DNA from: Euwallacea fornicatus
Taxonomy: Eukaryota > Arthropoda > Insecta > Coleoptera > Curculionidae
Direction: 5' to 3'
Assembly (NCBI RefSeq): GCF_040115645.1
Contig: NW_027096053.1
Location: forward strand, 403,271-467,270
DNA length: 64,000 nucleotides
Shown here piece after piece: positions 35,024 through 49,289 of the stretch (positions within the stretch are counted from its first letter, which is position 1; the number at the start of each line of letters is the position of its first letter). Below the pieces are notes generated by a model, which saw only the letters and a list, made by a program, of their open reading frames with translations, was not told the origin of the DNA and made no database searches. The position numbers and the translations under genes are program-made.

Positions 35024-38000
35024 TTCGTGACTTTTCAAGATTTGAACCTCCGTAACTTTGGCGAATGTGCTCCAAATACCTTCAAAATTTGACCATAGAA
35101 TCACCTCGACGAGCTCTTTAACATGGCTAATAAGGCTTCATTCGGTTTTGGTGAGTTTTCTAGAAAACGAGTAATTTATGTGCTCAAACACACATCTGTC
35201 GTGACTTTTCAAGATTTGAACCTCCGTAACTTTGGTAAATGTGCTCCAAATACCTTCAAAATTTGACCATAGAATCACCACGACGAGCTCTTTAACATGA
35301 CTAATAAGGCTTCATTGTATCTTGGTGAGTTTTCTAGCAAACGAGTAATTTATGTGCTCAAACACACATCTGTCGTGACTTTTCAAGATTTGAACCTCTG
35401 TAACTTCGGCAAATGAGCTCCAAATGCCTTCAAAATTTAACCATAGGATCACCTCGACGAGCTCTTTAACATGGCTAAAAGGCTTCATTCGGTTTTGGTG
35501 ACTTTTCTAGAAAACGAGTAATTTATGTGCTCAAACACACATCTTTCGTGACTTATCAAGATTTGATTCTCAGGAACTTCGGAAAATGAGCTCGAAATGC
35601 CTTCAAAATTTGACCATCGAATCTCCTCGACGAGCTCTTTAACTTGACTAATAAGGCTTCATTGTATCTTGGTGAGTTTTCTAGAAAATGAGTAATTTAT
35701 GTGCTCAAACACACATCTGTCGTGACTTTTCAAGATTTGAACCTCTGTAACTTCGGCAAATGAGCTCCAAATGCCTTCAAAATTTGACCATAGAATCACC
35801 TCGACGAGCTCTTTAACATGGCTAATAAGGCTTCATTCGGTTTTGGTGAGTTTTCTAGAAAACGAGTAATTTATGTGCTCAAACACACATTTTTCGTGAC
35901 TTTTCAAGATTTGATTCTCAGGAACTTCGGTAAATGAGCTCGAAATGCCTTCAAAATTTGACCATCGAATCACCTCGACGAGCTCTTTAACATGACTAAT
36001 AAGGCTTCATTGTATCTTGGTGAGTTTTCTAGAAAATGAGTAATTTATGTGCTCAAACACACATCTTTCGTGACTTATCAAGATTTGATTCTCAGGAACT
36101 TCGGAAAATGAGCTCGAAATGCCTTCAAAATTTGACCATCGAATCTCCTCGACGAGCTCTTTAACTTGACTAATAAGGCTTCATTGTATCTTGGTGAGTT
36201 TTCTAGAAAATGAGTAATTTATGTGCTCAAACACACATCTGTCGTGACTTTTCAAGATTTGAACCTCTGTAACTTCGGCAAATGAGCTCCAAATGCCTTC
36301 AAAATTTGACCATAGAATCACCTCGACGAGCTCTTTAACATGGCTAATAAGGCTTCATTCGGTTTTGGTGAGTTTTCTAGAAAACGAGTAATTTATGTGC
36401 TCAAACACACATCTTTCGTGACTTTTCAAGATTTGAACCTCTGTAACTTCGGCAAATGAGCTCCAAATGCCTTCAAAATTTAACCATAGGATCACCTCGA
36501 CGAGCTCTTTAACATGGCTAAAAGGCTTCATTCGGTTTTGGTGACTTTTCTAGAAAACGAGTAATTTATGTGCTCAAACACACATCTTTCGTGACTTTTC
36601 AAGATTTGAACCTCTGTAACTTCGGCAAATGAGCTCCAAATGCCTTCAAAATTTGACCATAGAATCACCTCGACGAGCTCTTTAACATGGCTAAAAGGCT
36701 TCATTCGGTTTTGGTGAGTTTTCTAGAAAACGAGTAATTTATGTGCTCAAACACACATTTTTCGTGACTTTTCAAGATTTGATTCTCAGGAACTTCGGTA
36801 AATGAGCTCGAAATGCCTTCAAAATTTGACCATCGAATCACCTCGACGAGCTCTTTAACATGACTAATAAGGCTTCATTGTATCTTGGTGAGTTTTCTAG
36901 AAAATGAGTAATTTATGTGCTCAAACACACATCTTTCGTGACTTATCAAGATTTGATTCTCAGGAACTTCGGAAAATGAGCTCGAAATGCCTTCAAAATT
37001 TGACCATCGAATCTCCTCGACGAGCTCTTTAACTTGACTAATAAGGCTTCATTGTATCTTGGTGAGTTTTCTAGAAAACGAGTAATTTATGTGCTCAAAC
37101 ACACATCTGTCGTGACTTTTCAAGATTTGAACCTCCGTAACTTTGGTAAATGAGCTCCAAATACCTTCAAAATTTGACCATCGAATCACCTCGACGAGCT
37201 CTTTAACATGACTAATAAGGCTTCATTGTATCTTGGTGAGTTTTCTAGAAAATGAGTAATTTATGTGCTCAAACACACATCTTTCGTGACTTATCAAGAT
37301 TTGATTCTCAGGAACTTCGGAAAATGAGCTCGAAATGCCTTCAAAATTTGACCATCGAATCTCCTCGACGAGCTCTTTAACTTGACTAATAAGGCTTCAT
37401 TGTATCTTGGTGAGTTTTCTAGAAAACGAGTAATTTATGTGCTCAAACACACATCTGTCGTGACTTTTCAAGATTTGAACCTCCGTAACTTTGGTAAATG
37501 TGCTCCAAATACCTTCAAAATTTGACCATAGAATCACCTCGACGAGCTCTTTAACATGGCTAATAAGGCTTCATTCGGTTTTGGTGAGTTTTCTAGAAAA
37601 CGAGTAATTTATGTGCTCAAACACACATCTTTCGTGACTTTTCAAGATTTGATTCTCAGGAACTTCGGTAAATGAGCTCGAAATGCCTTCAAAATTTGAC
37701 CATAGAATCACCTCGACGAGCTCTTTAACATGACTAACAAGGCTTCATTGTATCTTGGTGAGTTTTCTAGAAAACCAGAAATTTATGTGCTCAAACACAC
37801 ATCTGTCGTGACTTTTCAAGATTTGAACCTCTGTAACTTCGGCAAATGAGCACCAAATGCCTTCAAAATTTGACCATCGAATCATCTCGACGAGCTCTTT
37901 AACATGACTAATAAGGCTTCATTGTATCTTGGTGAGTTTTCTAGAAAACGAGTAATTTATGTGCTCAAACACACATCTGTCGTGACTTTTCAAGATTTGA

Positions 38001-40147
38001 ACCTCTGTAACTTCGGCAAATGAGCTCCAAATGCCTTCAAAATTTAACCATAGGATCACCTCGACGAGCTCTTTAACATGGCTAAAAGGCTTCATTCGGT
38101 TTTGGTGACTTTTCTAGAAAACGAGTAATTTATGTGCTCAAACACACATCTTTCGTGACTTATCAAGATTTGATTCTCAGGAACTTCGGAAAATGAGCTC
38201 GAAATGCCTTCAAAATTTGACCATCGAATCTCCTCGACGAGCTCTTTAACTTGACTAATAAGGCTTCATTGTATCTTGGTGAGTTTTCTAGAAAATGAGT
38301 AATTTATGTGCTCAAACACACATCTGTCGTGACTTTTCAAGATTTGAACCTCTGTAACTTCGGCAAATGAGCTCCAAATGCCTTCAAAATTTGACCATAG
38401 AATCACCTCGACGAGCTCTTTAACATGGCTAATAAGGCTTCATTCGGTTTTGGTGAGTTTTCTAGAAAACGAGTAATTTATGTGCTCAAACACACATTTT
38501 TCGTGACTTTTCAAGATTTGATTCTCAGGAACTTCGGTAAATGAGCTCGAAATGCCTTCAAAATTTGACCATCGAATCACCTCGACGAGCTCTTTAACAT
38601 GACTAATAAGGCTTCATTGTATCTTGGTGAGTTTTCTAGAAAATGAGTAATTTATGTGCTCAAACACACATCTTTCGTGACTTATCAAGATTTGATTCTC
38701 AGGAACTTCGGAAAATGAGCTCGAAATGCCTTCAAAATTTGACCATCGAATCTCCTCGACGAGCTCTTTAACTTGACTAATAAGGCTTCATTGTATCTTG
38801 GTGAGTTTTCTAGAAAACGAGTAATTTATGTGCTCAAACACACATCTGTCGTGACTTTTCAAGATTTGAACCTCCGTAACTTTGGTAAATGTGCTCCAAA
38901 TACCTTCAAAATTTGACCATCGAATCATCTCGACGAGCTCTTTAACATGACTAATAAGGCTTCATTGTATCTTGGTGAGTTTTCTAGAAAACGAGTAATT
39001 TATGTGCTCAAACACACATCTGTCGTGACTTTTCAAGATTTGAACCTCTGTAACTTCGGCAATTGAGCTCCAAATGCCTTCAAAATTTGACCATAGGATC
39101 ACCTCGACGAGCTCTTTAACATGGCTAATAAGGCTTCATTCGGTTTTGGTGAGTTTTCTAGAAAACGAGTAATTTATGTGCTCAAACACACATCTTTCGT
39201 GACTTTTCAAGATTTGAACCTCCGTAACTTTGGCAAATGTGCTCCAAATATCTTCAAAATTTGACCATAGAATCACCTCGACGAGCTCTTTAACAAGACT
39301 AATAAGGCTTCATTGTATCTTGGTGAGTTTTCTAGAAAACGAGTAATTTATGTGCTCAAACACACATCTTTCGTGACTTTTCAAGATTTGAACCTCCGTA
39401 ACTTTGGCGAATGTGCTCCAAATACCTTCAAAATTTGACCATAGAATCACCTCGACGAGCTCTTTAACATGGCTAATAAGGCTTCATTCGGTTTTGGTGA
39501 GTTTTCTAGAAAACGAGTAATTTATGTGCTCAAACACACATCTGTCGTGACTTTTCAAGATTTGAACCTCCGTAACTTTGGTAAATGTGCTCCAAATACC
39601 TTCAAAATTTGACCATAGAATCACCACGACGAGCTCTTTAACATGACTAATAAGGCTTCATTGTATCTTGGTGAGTTTTCTAGCAAACGAGTAATTTATG
39701 TGCTCAAACACACATCTGTCGTGACTTTTCAAGATTTGAACCTCTGTAACTTCGGCAAATGAGCTCCAAATGCCTTCAAAATTTAACCATAGGATCACCT
39801 CGACGAGCTCTTTAACATGGCTAAAAGGCTTCATTCGGTTTTGGTGACTTTTCTAGAAAACGAGTAATTTATGTGCTCAAACACACATCTTTCGTGACTT
39901 ATCAAGATTTGATTCTCAGGAACTTCGGAAAATGAGCTCGAAATGCCTTCAAAATTTGACCATCGAATCTCCTCGACGAGCTCTTTAACTTGACTAATAA
40001 GGCTTCATTGTATCTTGGTGAGTTTTCTAGAAAATGAGTAATTTATGTGCTCAAACACACATCTGTCGTGACTTTTCAAGATTTGAACCTCTGTAACTTC
40101 GGCAATTGAGCTCCAAATGCCTTCACAATTTGACCATAGGATCACCT
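35024..40147 (+). repeat. Divergent-class-rich central region with clustered 173-bp monomers
   Basis: About 29 monomers. Five of the nine 173-bp junctions lie here (near 35475, 36519, 36691, 38082, 39821). The stretch from 35475 (173-bp junction, GTGAC divergent monomer, AAAATGAG, ATTTTTCG, AAAATGAG monomers) is repeated from 38082, an offset of 2,607 bp, or 15 monomers minus three deletions. A shorter third start is at 39821, 1,739 bp further. One monomer near 37580-37740 joins a divergent centre to the canonical ATAGAATC and CTAACAAGG end, a clear hybrid. A GAGCACCAAATG variant near 37849 is unique. Confidence 0.8.
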
Positions 40148-43100
40148 CGACGAGCTCTTTAACATGGCTAATAAGGCTTCATTCGGTTTTGGTGAGTTTT
40201 CTAGAAAACGAGTAATTTATGTGCTCAAACACACATCTTTCGTGACTTTTCAAGATTTGAACCTCTGTAACTTCGGCAAATGAGCTACAAATGCCTTAAA
40301 AATTTGACCATAGGATCACATCGACGAGCTCTTTAACATGGCTAATAAGGCTTCATTCGGTTTTGGTGAGTTTTCTAGAAAACGAGTAATTTATGTGCTC
40401 AAACACACATCTTTCGTGACTTTTCAAGATTTGAACCTCTGTAACTTCGGCAAATGAGCTCCAAATGCCTTAAAAATTTGACCATAGGATCACATCGACG
40501 AGCTCTTTAACATGGCTAATAAGGCTTCATTCGGTTTTGGTGAGTTTTCTAGAAAACGAGTAATTTATGTGCTCAAACACACATTTTTCGTGACTTTTCA
40601 AGATTTGATTCTCAGGAACTTCGGTAAATGAGCTCGAAATGCCTTCAAAATTTGACCATCGAATCACCTCGACGAGCTCTTTAACATGACTAATAAGGCT
40701 TCATTGTATCTTGGTGAGTTTTCTAGAAAATGAGTAATTTATGTGCTCAAACACACATCTTTCGTGACTTATCAAGATTTGATTCTCAGGAACTTCGGAA
40801 AATGAGCTCGAAATGCCTTCAAAATTTGACCATCGAATCTCCTCGACGAGCTCTTTAACTTGACTAATAAGGCTTCATTGTATCTTGGTGAGTTTTCTAG
40901 AAAACGAGTAATTTATGTGCTCAAACACACATCTGTCGTGACTTTTCAAGATTTGAACCTCTGTAACTTCGGCAAATGAGCTCCAAATGCCTTCAAAATT
41001 TGACCATAGAATCACCTCGACGAGCTCTTTAACATGGCTAATAAGGCTTCATTCGGTTTTGGTGAGTTTTCTAGAAAACGAGTAATTTATGTGCTCAAAC
41101 ACACATCTTTCGTGACTTTTCAAGATTTGAACCTCTGTAACTTCGGCAAATGAGCTACAAATGCCTTAAAAATTTGACCATAGGATCACATCGACGAGCT
41201 CTTTAACATGGCTAATAAGGCTTCATTCGGTTTTGGTGAGTTTTCTAGAAAACGAGTAATTTATGTGCTCAAACACACATCTTTCGTGACTTTTCAAGAT
41301 TTGAACCTCTGTAACTTCGGCAAATGAGCTCCAAATGCCTTAAAAATTTGACCATAGGATCACATCGACGAGCTCTTTAACATGGCTAATAAGGCTTCAT
41401 TCGGTTTTGGTGAGTTTTCTAGAAAACGAGTAATTTATGTGCTCAAACACACATTTTTCGTGACTTTTCAAGATTTGATTCTCAGGAACTTCGGTAAATG
41501 AGCTCGAAATGCCTTCAAAATTTGACCATCGAATCACCTCGACGAGCTCTTTAACATGACTAATAAGGCTTCATTGTATCTTGGTGAGTTTTCTAGAAAA
41601 TGAGTAATTTATGTGCTCAAACACACATCTTTCGTGACTTATCAAGATTTGATTCTCAGGAACTTCGGAAAATGAGCTCGAAATGCCTTCAAAATTTGAC
41701 CATCGAATCTCCTCGACGAGCTCTTTAACTTGACTAATAAGGCTTCATTGTATCTTGGTGAGTTTTCTAGAAAACGAGTAATTTATGTGCTCAAACACAC
41801 ATCTGTCGTGACTTTTCAAGATTTGAACCTCTGTAACTTCGGCAAATGAGCTCCAAATGCCTTCAAAATTTGACCATAGAATCACCTCGACGAGCTCTTT
41901 AACATGGCTAATAAGGCTTCATTCGGTTTTGGTGAGTTTTCTAGAAAACGAGTAATTTATGTGCTCAAACACACATCTTTCGTGACTTTTCAAGATTTGA
42001 ACCTCCGTAACTTTGGCAAATGTGCTCCAAATATCTTCAAAATTTGACCATAGAATCACCTCGACGAGCTCTTTAACAAGACTAATAAGGCTTCATTGTA
42101 TCTTGGTGAGTTTTCTAGAAAACGAGTAATTTATGTGCTCAAACACACATCTTTCGTGACTTTTCAAGATTTGAACCTCCGTAACTTTGGCGAATGTGCT
42201 CCAAATACCTTCAAAATTTGACCATAGAATCACCTCGACGAGCTCTTTAACATGACTAGCAAGGCTTCATTGTATCTTGGTGGGTTTTCTAGAAAACCAG
42301 AAATTTATGTGCTCAAACACACATCTGTCGTGACTTTTCAAGATTTGAACCTCTGTAACTTCGGCAATTGAGCTCCAAATGCCTTCACAATTTGACCATA
42401 GGATCACCTCGACGAGCTCTTTAACATGGCTAATAAGGCTTCATTGTATCTTGGTGAGTTTTCTAGAAAACCAGAAATTTATGTGCTCAAACACACATCT
42501 GTCGTGACTTTTCAAGATTTGAACCTCTGTAACTTCGGCAATTGAGCTCCAAATGCCTTCAAAATTTGACCATAGGATCACCTCGACGAGCTCTTTAACA
42601 AGACTAATAAGGCTTCATTGTATCTTGGTGAGTTTTCTAGAAAACGAGTAATTTATGTGCTCAAACACACATCTGTCGTGACTTTTCAAGATTTGAACCT
42701 CTTTAACTTCGGCAAATGAGCTCCAAATGCCTTCAAAATTTGACCATAGGATCACCTAGACGAGCTCTTTAACATGACTAACAAGGCTTCATTGTATCTT
42801 GGTGAGTTTTCTAGAAAACCAGAAATTTATGTGCTCAAACACACATCTGTCGTGACTTTTCAAGATTTGAACCTCTGTAACTTCGGCAATTGAGCTCCAA
42901 ATGCCTTCAAAATTTGACCATAGGATCACCTCGACGAGCTCTTTAACAAGACTAATAAGGCTTCATTGTATCTTGGTGAGTTTTCTAGAAAACGAGTAAT
43001 TTATGTGCTCAAACACACATCTGTCGTGACTTTTCAAGATTTGAACCTCCGTAACTTTGGTAAATGTGCCCCAAATACCTTCAAAATTTGACCATAGAAT

Positions 43101-44671
43101 CACCACGACGAGCTCTTTAACATGGCTAATAAGGCTTCATTCGGTTTTGGTGAGTTTTCTAGAAAACGAGTAATTTATGTGCTCAAACACACATCTTTCA
43201 TGACTTTTCAAGATTTGAACCTCTGTAACTTCGGCAAATGAGCTCCAAATGCCTTCACAATTTGACCATAGGATCACCTCGACGAGATCTTTAACATGGC
43301 TAATAAGGCTTCATTCGGTTTTGGTGAGTTTTCTAGACAACGAGTAATTTATGTGCTCAAACACACATCTTTCATGACTTTTCAAGATTTGAACCTCTGT
43401 AACTTCGGCAAATGAGCTCCAAATGCCTTCAAAATTTGACCATAGGATCACCTCGACGAGCTCTTTAACATGGCTAATAAGGCTTCATTCGGTTTTGGTG
43501 AGTTTTCTAGAAAACGAGTAATTTATGTGCTCAAACACACATCTTTCGTGACTTTTCAAGATTTGAACCTCTGTAACTTCGGCAAATGAGCTACAAATGC
43601 CTTAAAAATTTGACCATAGGATCACATCGACGAGCTCTTTAACATGGCTAATAAGGCTTCATTCGGTTTTGGTGAGTTTTCTAGAAAACGAGTAATTTAT
43701 GTGCTCAAACACACATCTGTCGTGACTTTTCAAGATTTGAACCTCTGTAACTTCGGCAAATGAGCTCCAAATGCCTTCAAAATTTGACCATAGAATCACC
43801 TCGACGAGCTCTTTAACATGGCTAATAAGGCTTCATTCGGTTTTGGTGAGTTTTCTAGAAAACGAGTAATTTATGTGCTCAAACACACATCTTTCGTGAC
43901 TTTTCAAGATTTGAACCTCCGTAACTTTGGCGAATGTGCTCCAAATACCTTCAAAATTTGACCATAGAATCACCTCGACGAGCTCTTTAACATGACTAGC
44001 AAGGCTTCATTGTATCTTGGTGGGTTTTCTAGAAAACCAGAAATTTATGTGCTCAAACACACATCTGTCGTGACTTTTCAAGATTTGAACCTCTGTAACT
44101 TCGGCAATTGAGCTCCAAATGCCTTCACAATTTGACCATAGGATCACCTCGACGAGCTCTTTAACATGGCTAATAAGGCTTCATTGTATCTTGGTGAGTT
44201 TTCTAGAAAACCAGAAATTTATGTGCTCAAACACACATCTGTCGTGACTTTTCAAGATTTGAACCTCTGTAACTTCGGCAATTGAGCTCCAAATGCCTTC
44301 AAAATTTGACCATAGGATCACCTCGACGAGCTCTTTAACAAGACTAATAAGGCTTCATTGTATCTTGGTGAGTTTTCTAGAAAACGAGTAATTTATGTGC
44401 TCAAACACACATCTGTCGTGACTTTTCAAGATTTGAACCTCTTTAACTTCGGCAAATGAGCTCCAAATGCCTTCAAAATTTGACCATAGGATCACCTAGA
44501 CGAGCTCTTTAACAAGACTAATAAGGCTTCATTGTATCTTGGTGAGTTTTCTAGAAAACGAGTAATTTATGTGCTCAAACACACATCTGTCGTGACTTTT
44601 CAAGATTTGAACCTCCGTAACTTTGGTAAATGTGCCCCAAATACCTTCAAAATTTGACCATAGAATCACCA
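40148..44671 (+). repeat. 26-monomer (4,524 bp) tandem duplication, copy 1
   Basis: Sequence 40148-44765 matches 44672-49289, an exact 26 x 174 offset with no gap. The left edge is CACCTCG at 40147 against CACCACG at 44671, the right edge ATCTTTCGTG at 44766 against ATCTTTCATG at 49290. About twenty sampled positions across the copy all matched. Inside, the AAAATGAG-led run of seven monomers appears twice (about 40375-41592 and, shifted, from 41245), showing an older layer of repetition. Confidence 0.88.
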
Positions 44672-47600
44672 CGACGAGCTCTTTAACATGGCTAATAAGG
44701 CTTCATTCGGTTTTGGTGAGTTTTCTAGAAAACGAGTAATTTATGTGCTCAAACACACATCTTTCGTGACTTTTCAAGATTTGAACCTCTGTAACTTCGG
44801 CAAATGAGCTACAAATGCCTTAAAAATTTGACCATAGGATCACATCGACGAGCTCTTTAACATGGCTAATAAGGCTTCATTCGGTTTTGGTGAGTTTTCT
44901 AGAAAACGAGTAATTTATGTGCTCAAACACACATCTTTCGTGACTTTTCAAGATTTGAACCTCTGTAACTTCGGCAAATGAGCTCCAAATGCCTTAAAAA
45001 TTTGACCATAGGATCACATCGACGAGCTCTTTAACATGGCTAATAAGGCTTCATTCGGTTTTGGTGAGTTTTCTAGAAAACGAGTAATTTATGTGCTCAA
45101 ACACACATTTTTCGTGACTTTTCAAGATTTGATTCTCAGGAACTTCGGTAAATGAGCTCGAAATGCCTTCAAAATTTGACCATCGAATCACCTCGACGAG
45201 CTCTTTAACATGACTAATAAGGCTTCATTGTATCTTGGTGAGTTTTCTAGAAAATGAGTAATTTATGTGCTCAAACACACATCTTTCGTGACTTATCAAG
45301 ATTTGATTCTCAGGAACTTCGGAAAATGAGCTCGAAATGCCTTCAAAATTTGACCATCGAATCTCCTCGACGAGCTCTTTAACTTGACTAATAAGGCTTC
45401 ATTGTATCTTGGTGAGTTTTCTAGAAAACGAGTAATTTATGTGCTCAAACACACATCTGTCGTGACTTTTCAAGATTTGAACCTCTGTAACTTCGGCAAA
45501 TGAGCTCCAAATGCCTTCAAAATTTGACCATAGAATCACCTCGACGAGCTCTTTAACATGGCTAATAAGGCTTCATTCGGTTTTGGTGAGTTTTCTAGAA
45601 AACGAGTAATTTATGTGCTCAAACACACATCTTTCGTGACTTTTCAAGATTTGAACCTCTGTAACTTCGGCAAATGAGCTACAAATGCCTTAAAAATTTG
45701 ACCATAGGATCACATCGACGAGCTCTTTAACATGGCTAATAAGGCTTCATTCGGTTTTGGTGAGTTTTCTAGAAAACGAGTAATTTATGTGCTCAAACAC
45801 ACATCTTTCGTGACTTTTCAAGATTTGAACCTCTGTAACTTCGGCAAATGAGCTCCAAATGCCTTAAAAATTTGACCATAGGATCACATCGACGAGCTCT
45901 TTAACATGGCTAATAAGGCTTCATTCGGTTTTGGTGAGTTTTCTAGAAAACGAGTAATTTATGTGCTCAAACACACATTTTTCGTGACTTTTCAAGATTT
46001 GATTCTCAGGAACTTCGGTAAATGAGCTCGAAATGCCTTCAAAATTTGACCATCGAATCACCTCGACGAGCTCTTTAACATGACTAATAAGGCTTCATTG
46101 TATCTTGGTGAGTTTTCTAGAAAATGAGTAATTTATGTGCTCAAACACACATCTTTCGTGACTTATCAAGATTTGATTCTCAGGAACTTCGGAAAATGAG
46201 CTCGAAATGCCTTCAAAATTTGACCATCGAATCTCCTCGACGAGCTCTTTAACTTGACTAATAAGGCTTCATTGTATCTTGGTGAGTTTTCTAGAAAACG
46301 AGTAATTTATGTGCTCAAACACACATCTGTCGTGACTTTTCAAGATTTGAACCTCTGTAACTTCGGCAAATGAGCTCCAAATGCCTTCAAAATTTGACCA
46401 TAGAATCACCTCGACGAGCTCTTTAACATGGCTAATAAGGCTTCATTCGGTTTTGGTGAGTTTTCTAGAAAACGAGTAATTTATGTGCTCAAACACACAT
46501 CTTTCGTGACTTTTCAAGATTTGAACCTCCGTAACTTTGGCAAATGTGCTCCAAATATCTTCAAAATTTGACCATAGAATCACCTCGACGAGCTCTTTAA
46601 CAAGACTAATAAGGCTTCATTGTATCTTGGTGAGTTTTCTAGAAAACGAGTAATTTATGTGCTCAAACACACATCTTTCGTGACTTTTCAAGATTTGAAC
46701 CTCCGTAACTTTGGCGAATGTGCTCCAAATACCTTCAAAATTTGACCATAGAATCACCTCGACGAGCTCTTTAACATGACTAGCAAGGCTTCATTGTATC
46801 TTGGTGGGTTTTCTAGAAAACCAGAAATTTATGTGCTCAAACACACATCTGTCGTGACTTTTCAAGATTTGAACCTCTGTAACTTCGGCAATTGAGCTCC
46901 AAATGCCTTCACAATTTGACCATAGGATCACCTCGACGAGCTCTTTAACATGGCTAATAAGGCTTCATTGTATCTTGGTGAGTTTTCTAGAAAACCAGAA
47001 ATTTATGTGCTCAAACACACATCTGTCGTGACTTTTCAAGATTTGAACCTCTGTAACTTCGGCAATTGAGCTCCAAATGCCTTCAAAATTTGACCATAGG
47101 ATCACCTCGACGAGCTCTTTAACAAGACTAATAAGGCTTCATTGTATCTTGGTGAGTTTTCTAGAAAACGAGTAATTTATGTGCTCAAACACACATCTGT
47201 CGTGACTTTTCAAGATTTGAACCTCTTTAACTTCGGCAAATGAGCTCCAAATGCCTTCAAAATTTGACCATAGGATCACCTAGACGAGCTCTTTAACATG
47301 ACTAACAAGGCTTCATTGTATCTTGGTGAGTTTTCTAGAAAACCAGAAATTTATGTGCTCAAACACACATCTGTCGTGACTTTTCAAGATTTGAACCTCT
47401 GTAACTTCGGCAATTGAGCTCCAAATGCCTTCAAAATTTGACCATAGGATCACCTCGACGAGCTCTTTAACAAGACTAATAAGGCTTCATTGTATCTTGG
47501 TGAGTTTTCTAGAAAACGAGTAATTTATGTGCTCAAACACACATCTGTCGTGACTTTTCAAGATTTGAACCTCCGTAACTTTGGTAAATGTGCCCCAAAT

Positions 47601-49289
47601 ACCTTCAAAATTTGACCATAGAATCACCACGACGAGCTCTTTAACATGGCTAATAAGGCTTCATTCGGTTTTGGTGAGTTTTCTAGAAAACGAGTAATTT
47701 ATGTGCTCAAACACACATCTTTCATGACTTTTCAAGATTTGAACCTCTGTAACTTCGGCAAATGAGCTCCAAATGCCTTCACAATTTGACCATAGGATCA
47801 CCTCGACGAGATCTTTAACATGGCTAATAAGGCTTCATTCGGTTTTGGTGAGTTTTCTAGACAACGAGTAATTTATGTGCTCAAACACACATCTTTCATG
47901 ACTTTTCAAGATTTGAACCTCTGTAACTTCGGCAAATGAGCTCCAAATGCCTTCAAAATTTGACCATAGGATCACCTCGACGAGCTCTTTAACATGGCTA
48001 ATAAGGCTTCATTCGGTTTTGGTGAGTTTTCTAGAAAACGAGTAATTTATGTGCTCAAACACACATCTTTCGTGACTTTTCAAGATTTGAACCTCTGTAA
48101 CTTCGGCAAATGAGCTACAAATGCCTTAAAAATTTGACCATAGGATCACATCGACGAGCTCTTTAACATGGCTAATAAGGCTTCATTCGGTTTTGGTGAG
48201 TTTTCTAGAAAACGAGTAATTTATGTGCTCAAACACACATCTGTCGTGACTTTTCAAGATTTGAACCTCTGTAACTTCGGCAAATGAGCTCCAAATGCCT
48301 TCAAAATTTGACCATAGAATCACCTCGACGAGCTCTTTAACATGGCTAATAAGGCTTCATTCGGTTTTGGTGAGTTTTCTAGAAAACGAGTAATTTATGT
48401 GCTCAAACACACATCTTTCGTGACTTTTCAAGATTTGAACCTCCGTAACTTTGGCGAATGTGCTCCAAATACCTTCAAAATTTGACCATAGAATCACCTC
48501 GACGAGCTCTTTAACATGACTAGCAAGGCTTCATTGTATCTTGGTGGGTTTTCTAGAAAACCAGAAATTTATGTGCTCAAACACACATCTGTCGTGACTT
48601 TTCAAGATTTGAACCTCTGTAACTTCGGCAATTGAGCTCCAAATGCCTTCACAATTTGACCATAGGATCACCTCGACGAGCTCTTTAACATGGCTAATAA
48701 GGCTTCATTGTATCTTGGTGAGTTTTCTAGAAAACCAGAAATTTATGTGCTCAAACACACATCTGTCGTGACTTTTCAAGATTTGAACCTCTGTAACTTC
48801 GGCAATTGAGCTCCAAATGCCTTCAAAATTTGACCATAGGATCACCTCGACGAGCTCTTTAACAAGACTAATAAGGCTTCATTGTATCTTGGTGAGTTTT
48901 CTAGAAAACGAGTAATTTATGTGCTCAAACACACATCTGTCGTGACTTTTCAAGATTTGAACCTCTTTAACTTCGGCAAATGAGCTCCAAATGCCTTCAA
49001 AATTTGACCATAGGATCACCTAGACGAGCTCTTTAACAAGACTAATAAGGCTTCATTGTATCTTGGTGAGTTTTCTAGAAAACGAGTAATTTATGTGCTC
49101 AAACACACATCTGTCGTGACTTTTCAAGATTTGAACCTCCGTAACTTTGGTAAATGTGCCCCAAATACCTTCAAAATTTGACCATAGAATCACCACGACG
49201 AGCTCTTTAACATGGCTAATAAGGCTTCATTCGGTTTTGGTGAGTTTTCTAGAAAACGAGTAATTTATGTGCTCAAACACACATCTTTC
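44672..49289 (+). repeat. 26-monomer (4,524 bp) tandem duplication, copy 2
   Basis: Copy 2 plus 94 bp of overlap. Its last 1.1 kb (48151-49289) is also the start of block A', so the duplicated unit was built from the left edge of A'. Nothing but satellite is present at the copy junction. Confidence 0.88.
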
